DNA of 64,000 nucleotides from Amoebophrya sp. A120. Taxonomy: Eukaryota > Sar > Dinophyceae > Syndiniales > Amoebophryaceae. Shown in pieces: positions 23,105 to 34,738 of the stretch; position 1 is the first letter of the stretch; the number at the start of each line of letters is the position of its first letter. A program made the translations under genes and the position numbers. The notes beneath the pieces are model-generated. The model saw only the letters and a program-made list of their open reading frames with translations, was not told the DNA's origin and did not search any database. The stretch is taken from contig CAJINV010000013.1 in assembly GCA_905178155.1 (NCBI GenBank), positions 3,034,158-3,098,157 on the forward strand. Reading direction: 5' to 3'.

Positions 23105-23696
23105 GCTGATGAAAGAGGTGTTGCTGTGCAATACGGGACCGATTGAATGGTGCCATTCGAATCATTCTTTCCAACATTCGAAATCTTCGAAATGCAAGGT
23201 TATCGACGAGAATACTCGTCACTGTAGAATTGGAAGGAGACGAATGAAACTTGTTTCTGTTTCATCAACAACGCACCTGCAGGACGGAAGACGGTCGTAC
23301 TTCTGAGACGAGCCTTAAGTTGATCCATCGGCAGAAACTTCAGAGCAATAAGTAAGTACTTACAAAAAGCGTGAGTCGTCCACCGTGGCGCGACGAACGC
23401 TGAATCTGTTCCTGGAAAGCATTCCCTGTTCTGCCTCACAGGACGAGGCGGTCGAGAGAAACAAACCTGAAGATCATCAAGTTTGAAAAAGCAAATGCAA
23501 AAAATTATCTGGATGAAGTTCTAATACGCTTTAGTGGTGGCCGAGGCCGAGAGATAAACACGACTGCGAGGGTAAGTACGTCGAGAGGAGTGGCTTGTGG
23601 GGTCTGATCTTCAAAACAGCTGGTGCGCGGCGGCTTAGTATTCCTAGAAAAACAAGCAAAACTCCGACGTTCATCTTCTTCACTGCGTGAAACTGA
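23105..23696. other. Intergenic, no gene seen
   Basis: About 590 bases. Contains the palindrome GTAAGTACTTAC near 23351, which reads as a splice donor on both strands; no adjacent exon is evident. Confidence 0.45.
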
Positions 23697-26600
23697 ATGT
23701 CCCAGGAGCTGTTCACCTGGGGCAGCGGCGCCTACGGGCGCCTCGGCCTGGGTGGGTTGGAGGACCACGGGGTCCCGCAGCGGCTCGGCGGGATCTGCAA
23801 CGGGCGGCAATTCGCGAACGGGTCTTGCGGGTGGTACCACTCTGCTTGTGTCACCACGTCCGGGGAAGTTCTCATGTTCGGTACGAACGTGACCGGGTGT
23901 CTCGGCTTGGTCGCCACGAACGAGTACGGGAGCTTCGACAAGAACTCCGGCGAAATCTCCGGCTACAACAGCTTTTCGTCCGACACGAGTTCGTCGGGCT
24001 CGGATGACGAAGACGAGTCGGATGATATCATGTGTAAAAACATCTTCCAAAAATCTGCTAGACAAATCAACAAGCTTTGCGTTGATGTCGCGCATGATAC
24101 GTTTGGGCGCGCAGTGTGGTGCACAGCTGGCGTAGCAGCAACACAGATCAAGCCTCTCATCCTGATTTAAGCATGACAAATTCCAAATCACAACTAGAAA
24201 ATGCTTCATAGGCCTGCGCATTAGAAACATTTCATCAGGCATGCAGATTCTTGCATGACAGCTCGTTTTTATTCGGCATAGATGACGAGCTGCTGCAGCA
24301 ATCGGACGACGATTACACCGAGCTGCAGAACATCAAAACAAAGAACAAAAGATTAGAGCGGAAGAAGCGGAAGCAGGCGCTGAAGAAGCAACAGTACAAC
24401 GAGCGCACGACGGAGACGTTCGTGCCGAAGTTGTTGAAGATCTCGAACAAGTTGAACAGCCAACCGAGCCGCAAGATGATCATCGTGCAGGTCAGTTGCG
24501 GGGGCGACATGCTGGGCGCGCACACACTCGCGTTGACGCAGTTTGGCAGACTGTACAGCTGGGGCTACGGGCCCGCGACCGGGCTTGGGAAGGCCAGCGA
24601 AATCGTGCGAAAACCCACACTGGTCAAGCAGTTCTACGGGTTCGCGAGCAACAGCGGAAAATACGTGGAGCAGATCGGGCACACCAACGGCGTCGAGGAG
24701 ATCCAGCGGGGGTTCGGGAGTTTCAGTCGCAAGGGAAAATGGCTCACGAAGGCGCTGAACTCCGGCGGCGCGCGGGCGGGGCTGCAGATGCTGTCCCCAA
24801 GAATCGTGAAGATCTCCGCCGGCGGGAGCTTCTCCATCGCCTTGAGCTACGACGGGCAGGTGTTCACCTGGGGTTTGTCCGCCGGGGGAAGATTGGGGTT
24901 CCGCACCAGGTTTCGCGCGCAGTTGAAGCCGCGGAGGCTGGAGTCGGTTTCGTTGCTACTCCAGGACGGCGGAATGAACTCCTCTGCTTCGGTGAACGTC
25001 GCAACCTCGATGGGCATATCGACGAGCGGGTCGTCGACGCAGCTGCAGCAAAACATCTTCAACCCTCTGTCCAGGTCGGACGGGGAGTACGCGAAGATCA
25101 TCGATATCGCCGCCGGGAACGCTTTCGGCTTGTTGCTGTCCGGGCCGAATTCCGGGTCGAAGGTGTTCGCGTTTGGCGAAAACAGCAAGGGGCAACTGGG
25201 TGTGGGGCATCTGATGGACTGCTACGAGCCCACGATGGTGTTTTCCTCGCCGTTCGGCCAGAAGACATCGCTGTACCAATTGTCCCAAATTGCCTGCGGC
25301 GACGCCCATTCGTTGGCGCTGGACATGAGCGGCAACGTCTACTCTTGGGGCGCGCTTGGCGGGCCGGCCACCGGACACGGGTTTCCGAACCCAAACGCGT
25401 TGGTGGGCGGGGTCTCGGCGGTGTATTCGAGAAGGAAGTTGGACTTGCAGCAGTACAAACTGTACTTGGAAGAGTTGGAAAAGGAGGAGAAAATGGATGG
25501 GGAAGGGGTATAGGATTTTGCAAGTGATCCGATTTTTTCCCCATCTCTTCTTTCAGCATAATAAATAATCGATCCATTTATGCAGTGTATGCGACGAGAT
25601 GTTGCTCTTTATTCTGGTGCATGAGAAACATGCTTGAATTAGAATTACTTAATACTTCAGACCCCCACGTCCTCCTCGATGAAAAATCGCAATATCGCGG
25701 ACCCGGTCGCGAGACTAAACACCGAGGAGAAGTTCGGCAACCTCGACGGCATGGACAATTTCGGGCAGATGGTCTCCCTATCCACCCAGTTTCGCCTCCG
25801 CTCCGTTCCTTTCTGGTGGACGCGCCCCCGGAACATTCTGCACCTGAACAACGTGGTCCAGATCCAGGCCGGGTTCGCGCACTCCATGGCATTGACAAAA
25901 GACGGGCTGCTCTACCAGTGGGGCACCCAGCCGGCATCGACCGCGGCAGACGCGAATTTTCCGCTCTTTCAACTCCCCCCGCGGACGACTTTGCCCGGGA
26001 CGTTGGCCGGGTACTTTCACAACGAGGAGCAGTTTCAAGACGTGGAAAATCACCAGGGGTTTACGTTCACGAAGATGCTGAGGCGGAAGTTGCAGAAAGA
26101 TGGAAAGTTGTACGGGTACGACTGGATCGGCAAGCACTTCCAGGAGGAAGAAGATGGAGGTGGCAATGGAGGGAGCTCCTCTGCGCAGGAACAGCCTTCG
26201 ACGCCGAGCACTTCTCGGAACAAGTTAGGTTCCGGCGGGTCGTCCTCATCCTCCTTGGAGAAACAAACAAACTCAACAACCGCCTCCTCCATCGCGTCTG
26301 ATATGATGTTCGGAGGTGCATCAAATCCAAACGCGACTACGAATCAAACAGCGAAAAATCTTAGACCACCGGCGCAGCAGCAGCAGCAGCAAGTGGTCCC
26401 GCGGGGAAGTGCGAAGATCACCGCGGTGAGTAAACGGGCGGAGGCCTACTGGATTCCACGATTGGTAAACTTCACCCCCCACTGCCCCCTGCTCTCCATC
26501 GAAAACGCGACGGCCGGCGGCTGGCACAGCATGGGCATGGCAAAGTACGAGACGTTCTTTCTGAAGAATCTAGCGGTCGGAAAACTGAACGAATTCTGCG

Positions 26601-29600
26601 ACGGATACTTGAAATGCCGAGGGGTGAACCTTCCTGTTTGCTCCGCGTTATTGGAAGCGAGGTTGAAGACCAAGGAAGCGGCCGCGTTCGGGGCTTGGGA
26701 GTGGGTGGCGGCGCAGATTGTGTCGAAGCGGGAGCTGAACGAAGAGGAGACGTTGTGCGATATGCTATTTCAGCAGAACAAAAAACTATATGGTGCTTCT
26801 GCGGGTTCGAATCTGAATCTCTCTACCTCTAGCACAACCGGGGGACATAAGCCCCTCTCCATGTCTCAACCGGTGTCCGTGAAGAGCTACGCAGACTCCC
26901 CCGCGAGCATCAACTACGGTGCGTCTTTCGCATCCACGCAGAGCCGCGTGCAGCACTTCCAGTTAAACAGTGCAGACGACGAGGACTTGTCGCCAAGAAG
27001 CAACTCGGTTCTTCCAGGAAATACAAATAAACAGGCGCGACCAAAGGAGATTGTCTTCACGTCCTCCTCCGAAGATGAGTCGGACAAGGAGGTCACCGCG
27101 AGTTCCAGCCGCGGACCTCAATCGGGTGGAGGACGGTCCAGATCCGGGCACAAGAGCGCGCGATCATCGAGCAAGCCGCCCAGAATCCAGAAGAAAAATG
27201 TGCCCGCCGTCCCGGACTTCGCGCAGCTTTCCGCCGCCGTGGTGGCGACGTTTCTCCACTTCATTTACATGGATCGGCTCGAATTCGAACTGATTGACGA
27301 CGACGACGAGGCGTTTGTGGTGGAGGAAGCGTCTGGCCCCGACGGGACCCGGGCGAATGAGCGGTTACTGATCTACGACGAAGTGGTGCAGCTGAAAGCG
27401 TTGGCAGACAGGCTGGGCATCGACCGATTGGCGAATTTGGTCGAGCAGAAACTGTTGCAGATTGTGGAACCCGCGAAGGTAAGTTCCTCGGGAAAAAGTG
27501 GCAGTAAAGCGAGTTCTTTGACTGCTTCGGGAACTACAAGTAAAACTGCAGCGACATCAAACCTGCCGCCTCTGTTCGTCGCAGCTTCCGACTTGCACGC
27601 GGCTTTGCGGCGGCTGTTCTTGCAGACCTTCGACCGGTTCAGGATCTACACATTTTTGGTCCACCACCAGAACTTGGCGAATTACAAGATCCAGCAGCAG
27701 CAGCAGCTTTCTAGTGCGGGCCCAAGCGGAGACATTGTGTCCAGTACGAGCTCCAGCTCGATGAATAACCCGATGAACAAAGTGCAAACAAAAAGCTTGA
27801 TCCAGCACGTGCAGCTCTTGGAAAACGAAGAAGGTTTTGGATCAGGTTCTTCTGCGGCTTCAAGTTCTTCCCTAAACTGCCTGATCCAGTGCGGCCCGGT
27901 CAAATATTGCCCGAGCTCGCACGCAGACAAAATCTTCTCGACCTCAACATCAACTGCGCTCACCGACACCATTCTAGCCGCGCACGCTGCAGTGTTGGTC
28001 GGAGAGTGTGAGGGGGGGTGCAACTTGGTGGAGCGGAGCTTGAGCGAAGAGATCAAATCGCCCGTGCACAGGGCGGTGTTGGGAGATGAAGATGACGAAG
28101 ACGAAATGGACGAAGACGCGGAAAACAAGTACAGTTTGCAGAAAAATAGGATCCATAATTTTCGGCTGCGCGTGAGAAAGACCATTGAACATGTTCATCA
28201 TTGTGCATTTACGTAACTGCTTCTTGTACATAGCAAGTGCGCCAAAAGAAGAAGAGACATCACGCCCTCATTTACTATCAGATACTACTTCCTGGACGTC
28301 TCCGACACCCCCCTCGACGTCGTCTTTACCGGTCTGTCCTTTCTTTACACGCAAGAGTTCGCCGACGTCGCGATGCCGTTTGTCCGGCCGCCGGTTTACA
28401 AGGACGAAAACCAACTGCTGGAGCAATTCTTCTACAACAGTGAGGAACTTTGGAACAGCCTGGATTTGGTCTCCACAGAGTACAACAACAAATCAAATTC
28501 CGACGACAATAACTCCGCCGATTATGGCGCCTCTAGCTCGTCTCGCAAGTCGCCGAACAAAATGCCGACGATTTTGACGAAAGAACAACAGCTGGAGAAG
28601 GCCATCAACATGCTGGATACCTACCGGACCAAGTTTATGTGGCCGCAGGAGCGGAAAATCAGTTTTTTCCTAGATCTCTTCACTTTCGCCGTGAAAATCA
28701 ACGCGGTGGCGCTGAAAATTTACACGGAAGACGTCCTGATCGGGCTACTCGCGGACAATTGTTGGGCGGACATGTGGGTGTTTGCGGACGAGATCGGGTC
28801 TGCTTCGAACCAGCTCACGCAGCAGAAGGAGGCACTGAAGCTGAAGGAGGCTGCCATTCAGTTCGGCTTGCGGCAGATCGCGCCCTTTGCATTTTTGCGG
28901 TTTTTTGGTAAGAACGTGGGGAAGCGGAACAAAAACTTCGTCGACAACGAGAGGAAGAGGAACGTTACTCTGCTGAAAAACGACAAAAGTGTAGTTGATC
29001 CATCACTCACCACCCAGGGGGATGCAACGCCACGGAACAACGCGAAGGGCAATCCTTCCGGAACGACCAAACAGAAAACTCCGGAGACGGCAAGCCCGAG
29101 TAATAGGAATAGGAAAAATAAGAGCGGAGGTGGTAAGAAAGACACGACGAGCAAAATGAATACTTCTTCACTGGACGATGAGGAGGAGCCCACGGAGTTG
29201 TTTTTCTCCCATCAGTCACAATGGTTCAAATCGAACGCGCTCGAGAAATTCCTGTTCGACTTGGATCTACCGCACATCTCCCCGAGCGAGAATTGGACGC
29301 CGATTTTGCAGGAGCACTTCAACTCCAATTTGATGCAGGAGGTGAAAAAGCGCCGCCCGGTCCAGTGGAACGAGTTCAAAGAACGCTTAGTGCAGCTACT
29401 CGTGGAGTTTGAGAAGGTGGAGTACAATCTGGACCTGATTTTGTCTAAATCCGTCTTCCACAACGACAACGATGATTTACAAGAACTGTTTTCCGTCGCA
29501 AAGAAGGGGTTTTCGTCGTTTTTCTTCAAGTCCACGGGCAAAGTGCCGGAGAAGGTGGTGGATCTGAACGACGCCAACGCGATCAACAAGTTATCCGTGA

Positions 29601-30163
29601 ACGAGCAGAACAAAATGCTTTTGCAAACCGAAGACGACTCGATCACGAAGGAGCAGCAAAATTTCATCCAGTTGACGAAGAACCAGAAGGGGAAATCCGG
29701 AAAAAATTCCTTCATCATTCGCTCGCGGGAGAAAATTTTGCCCATCTACCTCCTCGCAAAATACTTCTGGGAGTTCCTGGTTTTACTTGTCGCGATCTTC
29801 ATGTACCGATACCGGGACGCGCTGCAGGACCGAATTCTCTTGGTCAACGCGGTTCGCTATTTCTCCACCGAGTTCTTCGCGAACGCCTTTGTCTCGACCG
29901 CGGAGGAAGCGGATTTTTTGGAAAATCTGCACGCGCTGCGCACGGTCGACATCATGATTCGGAACTTCTTAGGGGCGCAGGAAGTTGTGCACAAACAGAG
30001 TGATTTGCCGGTTTTGCTGCGGCTCTACGACTATTTCACGCTTTTGCTGACGTATTTGCACTCCTTGTCCGTGGCGATCAAACTGAACCCGTATTTTGTC
30101 ATTATGGCGTTTAACGCGTTTTTGATCATTTCGGTGGTAGTTGCGTATGTGAAGTACGTGTAA
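23697..30163 (+). CDS. RCC1-repeat, double BTB, transmembrane protein (1,995 aa)
   Basis: Exons 23697-24025, 24286-25507, 25661-28171 and 28238-30163 total 5,988 bases. First intron is an introner element; 25508-25660 and 28172-28237 are GT...AG. N-terminal half has RCC1 blades (LFTWGSGAYGRLGLGG, LYSWGYGPATGLG, VFTWGLSAGGRLGF, VFAFGENSKGQLGVGH, VYSWGALGG, LYQWGT). BTB-like regions follow near residues 1035-1120 (LSAAVVATFLHFIYM) and 1285-1385 (ILAAHAAVLV ... YYFLDVSDTPLDVV). The C-terminus has two hydrophobic helices, near 1858-1880 (FLVLLVAIFMYRY) and at the very end. RCC1-BTB proteins often serve as adaptors of cullin E3 ligases; membrane anchoring is unusual. Long low-complexity Ser/Gln linkers separate the domains. 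The 28171/28238 join is the least certain. Confidence 0.87.
24026..24280 (+). mobile_element. Introner element, diverged family D, in RCC1-BTB gene
   Basis: 255 bp. Starts TATCATGTGTAAAAACATCT, ends CGTTTTTATTCGGCATA. Target repeat GATGA at 24021-24025 and 24281-24285. Interior shares CTAGACAA, GCATGACAAATTCCAA and related words with D copies at 35902 and 52877. Joins Ser-Asp-Asp-Glu-Leu. Confidence 0.88.
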
Positions 30164-30927
30164 AGGAGGCTCGAAGAATCGATGATAATTTTACGACATG
30201 AAGCTGCTGCTGACTGTGGAAACGATGTGAATATTTATCATCAACACTGGCAATCATGCAGCTCCTTGCATTTATTTTTCATTTTCGACTGTTTCACAAC
30301 AAGAAACCTTTCACAACAAGTGTTGAGAAGATGCGATCAAAGTTGATTGCAGCTTTCTGCATCATATGAACCGAAGAACGACGGAGGTCGGATAAAATAA
30401 ACAAAAGACGCCAACCGAAAATTGAAATGACTGTTCCCCGTCTGCCAGCGCTACTGCAGTGCTACAAATAAGATCAACTACTACCGCTTTTTCAGAAAGT
30501 TGATCCATCTCTTGTTCGAGATTTTTCCTTCTGCTCTATGCTTCTTGCACCCCCTGTTTCTGCAGAGACCTTTTTTTTCCATATTTCAAGCGACCAATAG
30601 TTCGACCCGTTTGTAAATACTTATGATTCTTTTTCCCATGTTCATACCAAAATTTTCCGTTTGAACAACGAGATAGCGACCGAGCCCATTGCCTCGCAGT
30701 AGCGCTTCGCTTTGACTGAATTTATTTTGATTTTCATCCATTCCTTTCATACATTCCCGCATGAAATAAATTCTCAATTGTACTAGGTAACAAGTAAGAT
30801 ACAACTCAAGTGAAGAACCAAACTTCCGCATTTTTACATCTTCCGTTCGATACATTCTCTGGAAAACGGCACACACACACGTCCATGTCGTACGAGACCT
30901 CCTTCTTTGAAAAAGTTGCCTCCTAAA
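30164..30927. other. Intergenic, no gene seen
   Basis: About 760 bases, AT-richer than the flanking exons. A 96-codon minus-strand frame (30586-30876) has no supporting feature. Confidence 0.5.
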
Positions 30928-33731
30928 ATGACGCTGTTCGCCGCGACAGCGTCATCGGTGCTTTCTTTGACTACTTTTACGAGAAATTCTAGAACCCCCG
31001 CGGCCACCATGGGAGCAGCAGCTGCCCCACGCGGCGCGGGACAGCACTCGAGCAGAGCGGCGATTTTCAGCAGCTCGCTATGCTTCCTGCTTCACCTTTT
31101 CGCAACCGTCAGATCCCAGCTCGTCGGTCCCGGCGGCATGGTACCCTACGGGTCTGGCGGGGGCGGGAGACGGGTCAGCTACGGGGTGGTGCGAGACGCC
31201 AGCAAGGGGTTTTTCGTGGGCGGGTCCGCTATTGAAGACCTGAATGGCGTGTACGAGCGGGTCGGCGGGTTGCCGCGAAACTCGAAACACGTGGGAATTC
31301 ACTACAAGGACGGCTCGTTGACCTACTTGAACGAAGCGACTGGTTGGTTCATGGCCATGGTCGACGCCAGTCCAGACGATGGGCAGGACCCGGGAGTAGA
31401 TCCCATGACGGGGGAGCCGAAGCGAAAGGTAATGTATTGATTCACACGACCTGGCGGGTTTTGCTTTTGACATACATCATTTGTGTTACTGGTTCTTGCG
31501 GAAACGCGTTTGTCATGGATGAACTGCCAATCCCGACAATGAAAATCTCTAATCACAGATCGCCAGCCGCACCGAGTGGGTCTTCATTGATGAGAACGGC
31601 AAAGACCGTTTCTGGCACGAAGGTGAAACCATTCTCCCGGGCAGCGGCACCTCCTGGAAACACAAGCCAGCGAAGAGTGCCGGAGAGCGTGGCGCATTGT
31701 ACTGATTCATTTTTGGCTTCAACAGTTTTATGATTGTGTGCGCGGAAAATTCATTCTGATGTGGACAAGTATAAAATTTGCGTAGTTGTTGAGTTTGGTT
31801 CCTTTCCTGTCGTGAAGCTGCAGCATCTTCCACACTCAAAAACAGCGCCGACATTTTCGACGACATCTTTCCTGTGGCCACTGCCGAGGACAACTTCGTC
31901 GATCTGGACGAGCTCCCATGGCAGGTCATCGGCGTAATGGACCCCGATATGCTGCACCGACTGAAATACCACAAGCGGTACCACCAGCACACGATCAAGC
32001 GCGCGCTTTCCGGTGGGGATTTGCCGCAGCTTGCGGGCCACTCCGGCAACGGCTTTGTTTCCTTCGATATCGAGATGCCAAAGGTTTTGGAAAAATACTT
32101 CGATGTCAGGAACATCTTCCGCGTTACGGATAACAGCAATTTTGGCGAGAACGGGGAACTGCTTGAACAATCCGCGCAACAACTACAACAGCCGAAAGAA
32201 GTCGACGAGGTCTTGACAAAGAAGATCGAGATCGACGAGTCCCTCCACGTCTTCACGAAGGCGAACGTGGAGGTTTTGGAAAAGGTTCGGGATTTGATCC
32301 TGAAAATTCGCACCGAGATCCAGGAAAAGCCGACGAGCTTTTACGAGGACGTGAATGATATTTTGGAGCAGTTTCTGAAAGATAACGAGGGTGTGCTTCA
32401 GTTCGAAGCCAACCGGAACCGGTTGATTCTCTACGCCTGGATTGAAGCCGGGATTTTGAAACTGCAGTCCTTCTTCCTGCGCAGGGTCAACAGCTTGACC
32501 GATCCGGCAAAGTTGTCCAAAGAGGCGAAGGGAAAGGTCGAAAAGGCACTCGCGATGTTTCCGCGATGGAATGCGGGGCTGTTGGAAAACGCAATGGTGC
32601 AATTCGACTTGGGAGAACCGGGGAGGGCAAGGGTAAGTACTAAATTAGAGCGTAAATCATGACACGGTTTATTTGTTGTCCTGCTTGAGGTCGTGCTAAT
32701 TTTCGCACTGCGGGTAGTTTTGGTCCTGTGTAAAAATCGTAAATCCGTACTGTCTACTCGCGCTGTCTACTTTCCTTCTACGGCTTCATCAAAAAGTACT
32801 TTTCAAAAACAGCACTTCCTGGAGCAGATTCTGCGTTCCAACCGCAAGTACCCCGAGCTGTTTTCCTGGCTTTTGATCGCCCACACGCACGACAAGCGGC
32901 AGTGGGAGGCGCAGGTGGAGTACCCGGCGCCGAAATTTGGCGGGCTGTTGACGGACGAAAAGGAGAAGTCCAATTTTGACGACGAAAAGTCGTCGGATTC
33001 CAGTCGCGGGTCCTCAGGCAACAAACTGAAGAAAATCGAGAACCCGCAGCAGTTTCTTCGGGAGAAATCCAACTACTACCGCTTGCTCGCCGTCCCGGTC
33101 GATTTACTGTCCCCCGTGGAGGATGAGTTCCTGAAGAAGCAGTACCGACAGCTCTCCAAGGCGACCCACCCGGACAAACACGGAATCGAGTACAAGGAGC
33201 TGTTCCAAAAAATCGCGAAGGGGTACGAGACCCTGCAGTCCACGCAGAAGCGCCCGGAGTACGACGACGGGCAGGATTTGAGCGATTTGAAAGCGCAGCA
33301 CCAAGTCGAAGACGAAGACGGGCACAAAACGAAAACTCTCAAGGAAGAAGTGTCCGAGAATTACTTCCCAGAGAAGTATTGGATGTTTGAAGCTGTTTTT
33401 ATGGACTTTTTGGATTGCGCATGGATCATGCGCTACATTATAAATGAAAATATGGTTTTGTAGTTTGCATGAAATGATCTGTAAACTGCAGCAGGACTCC
33501 TGCAGTGCTACTTACCACCCTTCCCTTTCGCAATACAGGCACGGTTTTCACCCCTTCGGCGACCCCTTTGAGAGGAAAAAACACGAGGGGTACGGCGACA
33601 GTTACACGGGGTACAAGAAAACCAAAAACCCCGAGGAGTACACGGAGAAGACTCCGGTCAGGTACGCCTTCCCGCTGTTTCAAACCGGCGGAAACGACAA
33701 TCCCGACCTGGAAAGACGGGCGGAGTTGTAA
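30928..33731 (+). CDS. Secretory-pathway J-domain (DnaJ-like) protein
   Basis: Five exons (30928-31428, 31559-31688, 31824-32632, 32813-33375, 33539-33731) give 731 residues. A signal-like hydrophobic segment (IFSSSLCFLLHLFATV) lies near residues 46-62. Next come two blocks of the pattern DLNGVYERVGG ... HYKDGSLTYLNEATGWFMAMV ... WVFIDENGKDRFWHEG. Then a long helical region, and a J-domain near 566-632 (NYYRLLAVP ... LKKQYRQLSKATHPDKHG) with the HPD tripeptide that stimulates Hsp70. The C-terminal segment is HGFHPFGDPF, as in other J proteins. With a signal peptide it would act on Hsp70 in the ER or another secretory compartment. The 31688/31824 join was chosen by phase and could shift; a further 3' exon after 33726 is possible. 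Confidence 0.75.
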
Positions 33732-34738
33732 GAACACGGCGTGGCATTGGCATAATATTTTTGACGATGAGTATTGGTTCCTGCTCGTCGTCGTGTTTTT
33801 CTTTTTTACGCCGGCTCTGGTGTCGTACCTTCAAATCTTACCTTCACCAACGCAGGCTCTCTCATACGTCTCTCTCCAGCGAACCACTATTTTGAGAGCC
33901 GTTGTATCAACATCATGTATGTATTCATTGTAAGTATCTGTCTATCTGTCAGTATGTAAATTTCCAACACGAACATCAATTTTCCAACGCACAACGCGCG
34001 CGACTTTTTTGTATACGAGTGTTACTTCTCATCTTTATTTCGCGCAGCGAAACCAGGGCAAGGAACAAAGAACTTTCCTCAACGCAGATCGGAGATTGCT
34101 ACCTCCAGGGGAGACGGTGAAAATAGCCTGCTCTTCCTTGTGGAACGACAGGAAAAATTTCTACTAAACGACAGAAAAAATTTCTACTAGCTGTGAATAT
34201 TAATCGTAGGAGGACAATCAGGTGTAAAATTTTGTCTCGGCAAATTGTTCCGACTACAAGTTATATTTTAGGCTGTACAAGGGGTTGCTGTTTTCTTTTA
34301 TCCTCGTTCAAATGCTTACTTCATCGAGCTTGGGTTTGTTTAAATGATTTTCCACGAAAAGAGCAACAACTACAACTACAAATGTTTCGGACGATGAAAT
34401 AATCCAGAGTGTATGTAGAGAAATTATATCAAGGTCCTACAAGTTTTGTGAAACGTGCAGAAACTGCACTTTCTCTTTCGTCTGTTCGTGGTTTTTCACT
34501 GCTTTTCGCGTTGTTTCCAACTCTCGATCCCAAAGGGAATAAACAGGTCGCGTCTTTAAAAGTATCTATTGTGTGGACATTTTTAATATTTTTTGCATTG
34601 AGATGACACTGTACTTTCACTTTGCTGCGAATTTTCATTTGTTTTGCTCCTGCTCACTGACTTGTTTTAAGTGTCAGAAAATCTTCGATCTTATTTTGCC
34701 TCGTGCATCTAGAATATTTTCTGTTTCTCCCTTTCTAA
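33732..34738. other. Intergenic, no gene seen
   Basis: About 1 kb, AT-rich. The first 200 bases could hold a terminal exon of the J-domain gene (around 33857-33930). The remainder shows nothing. Confidence 0.45.

Noticed and set aside
23351-23362. GTAAGTACTTAC palindrome (also near 53675; a partial copy near 6448)
   Set aside because: Could be a two-way splice donor, but too short and common in this composition to claim a function.
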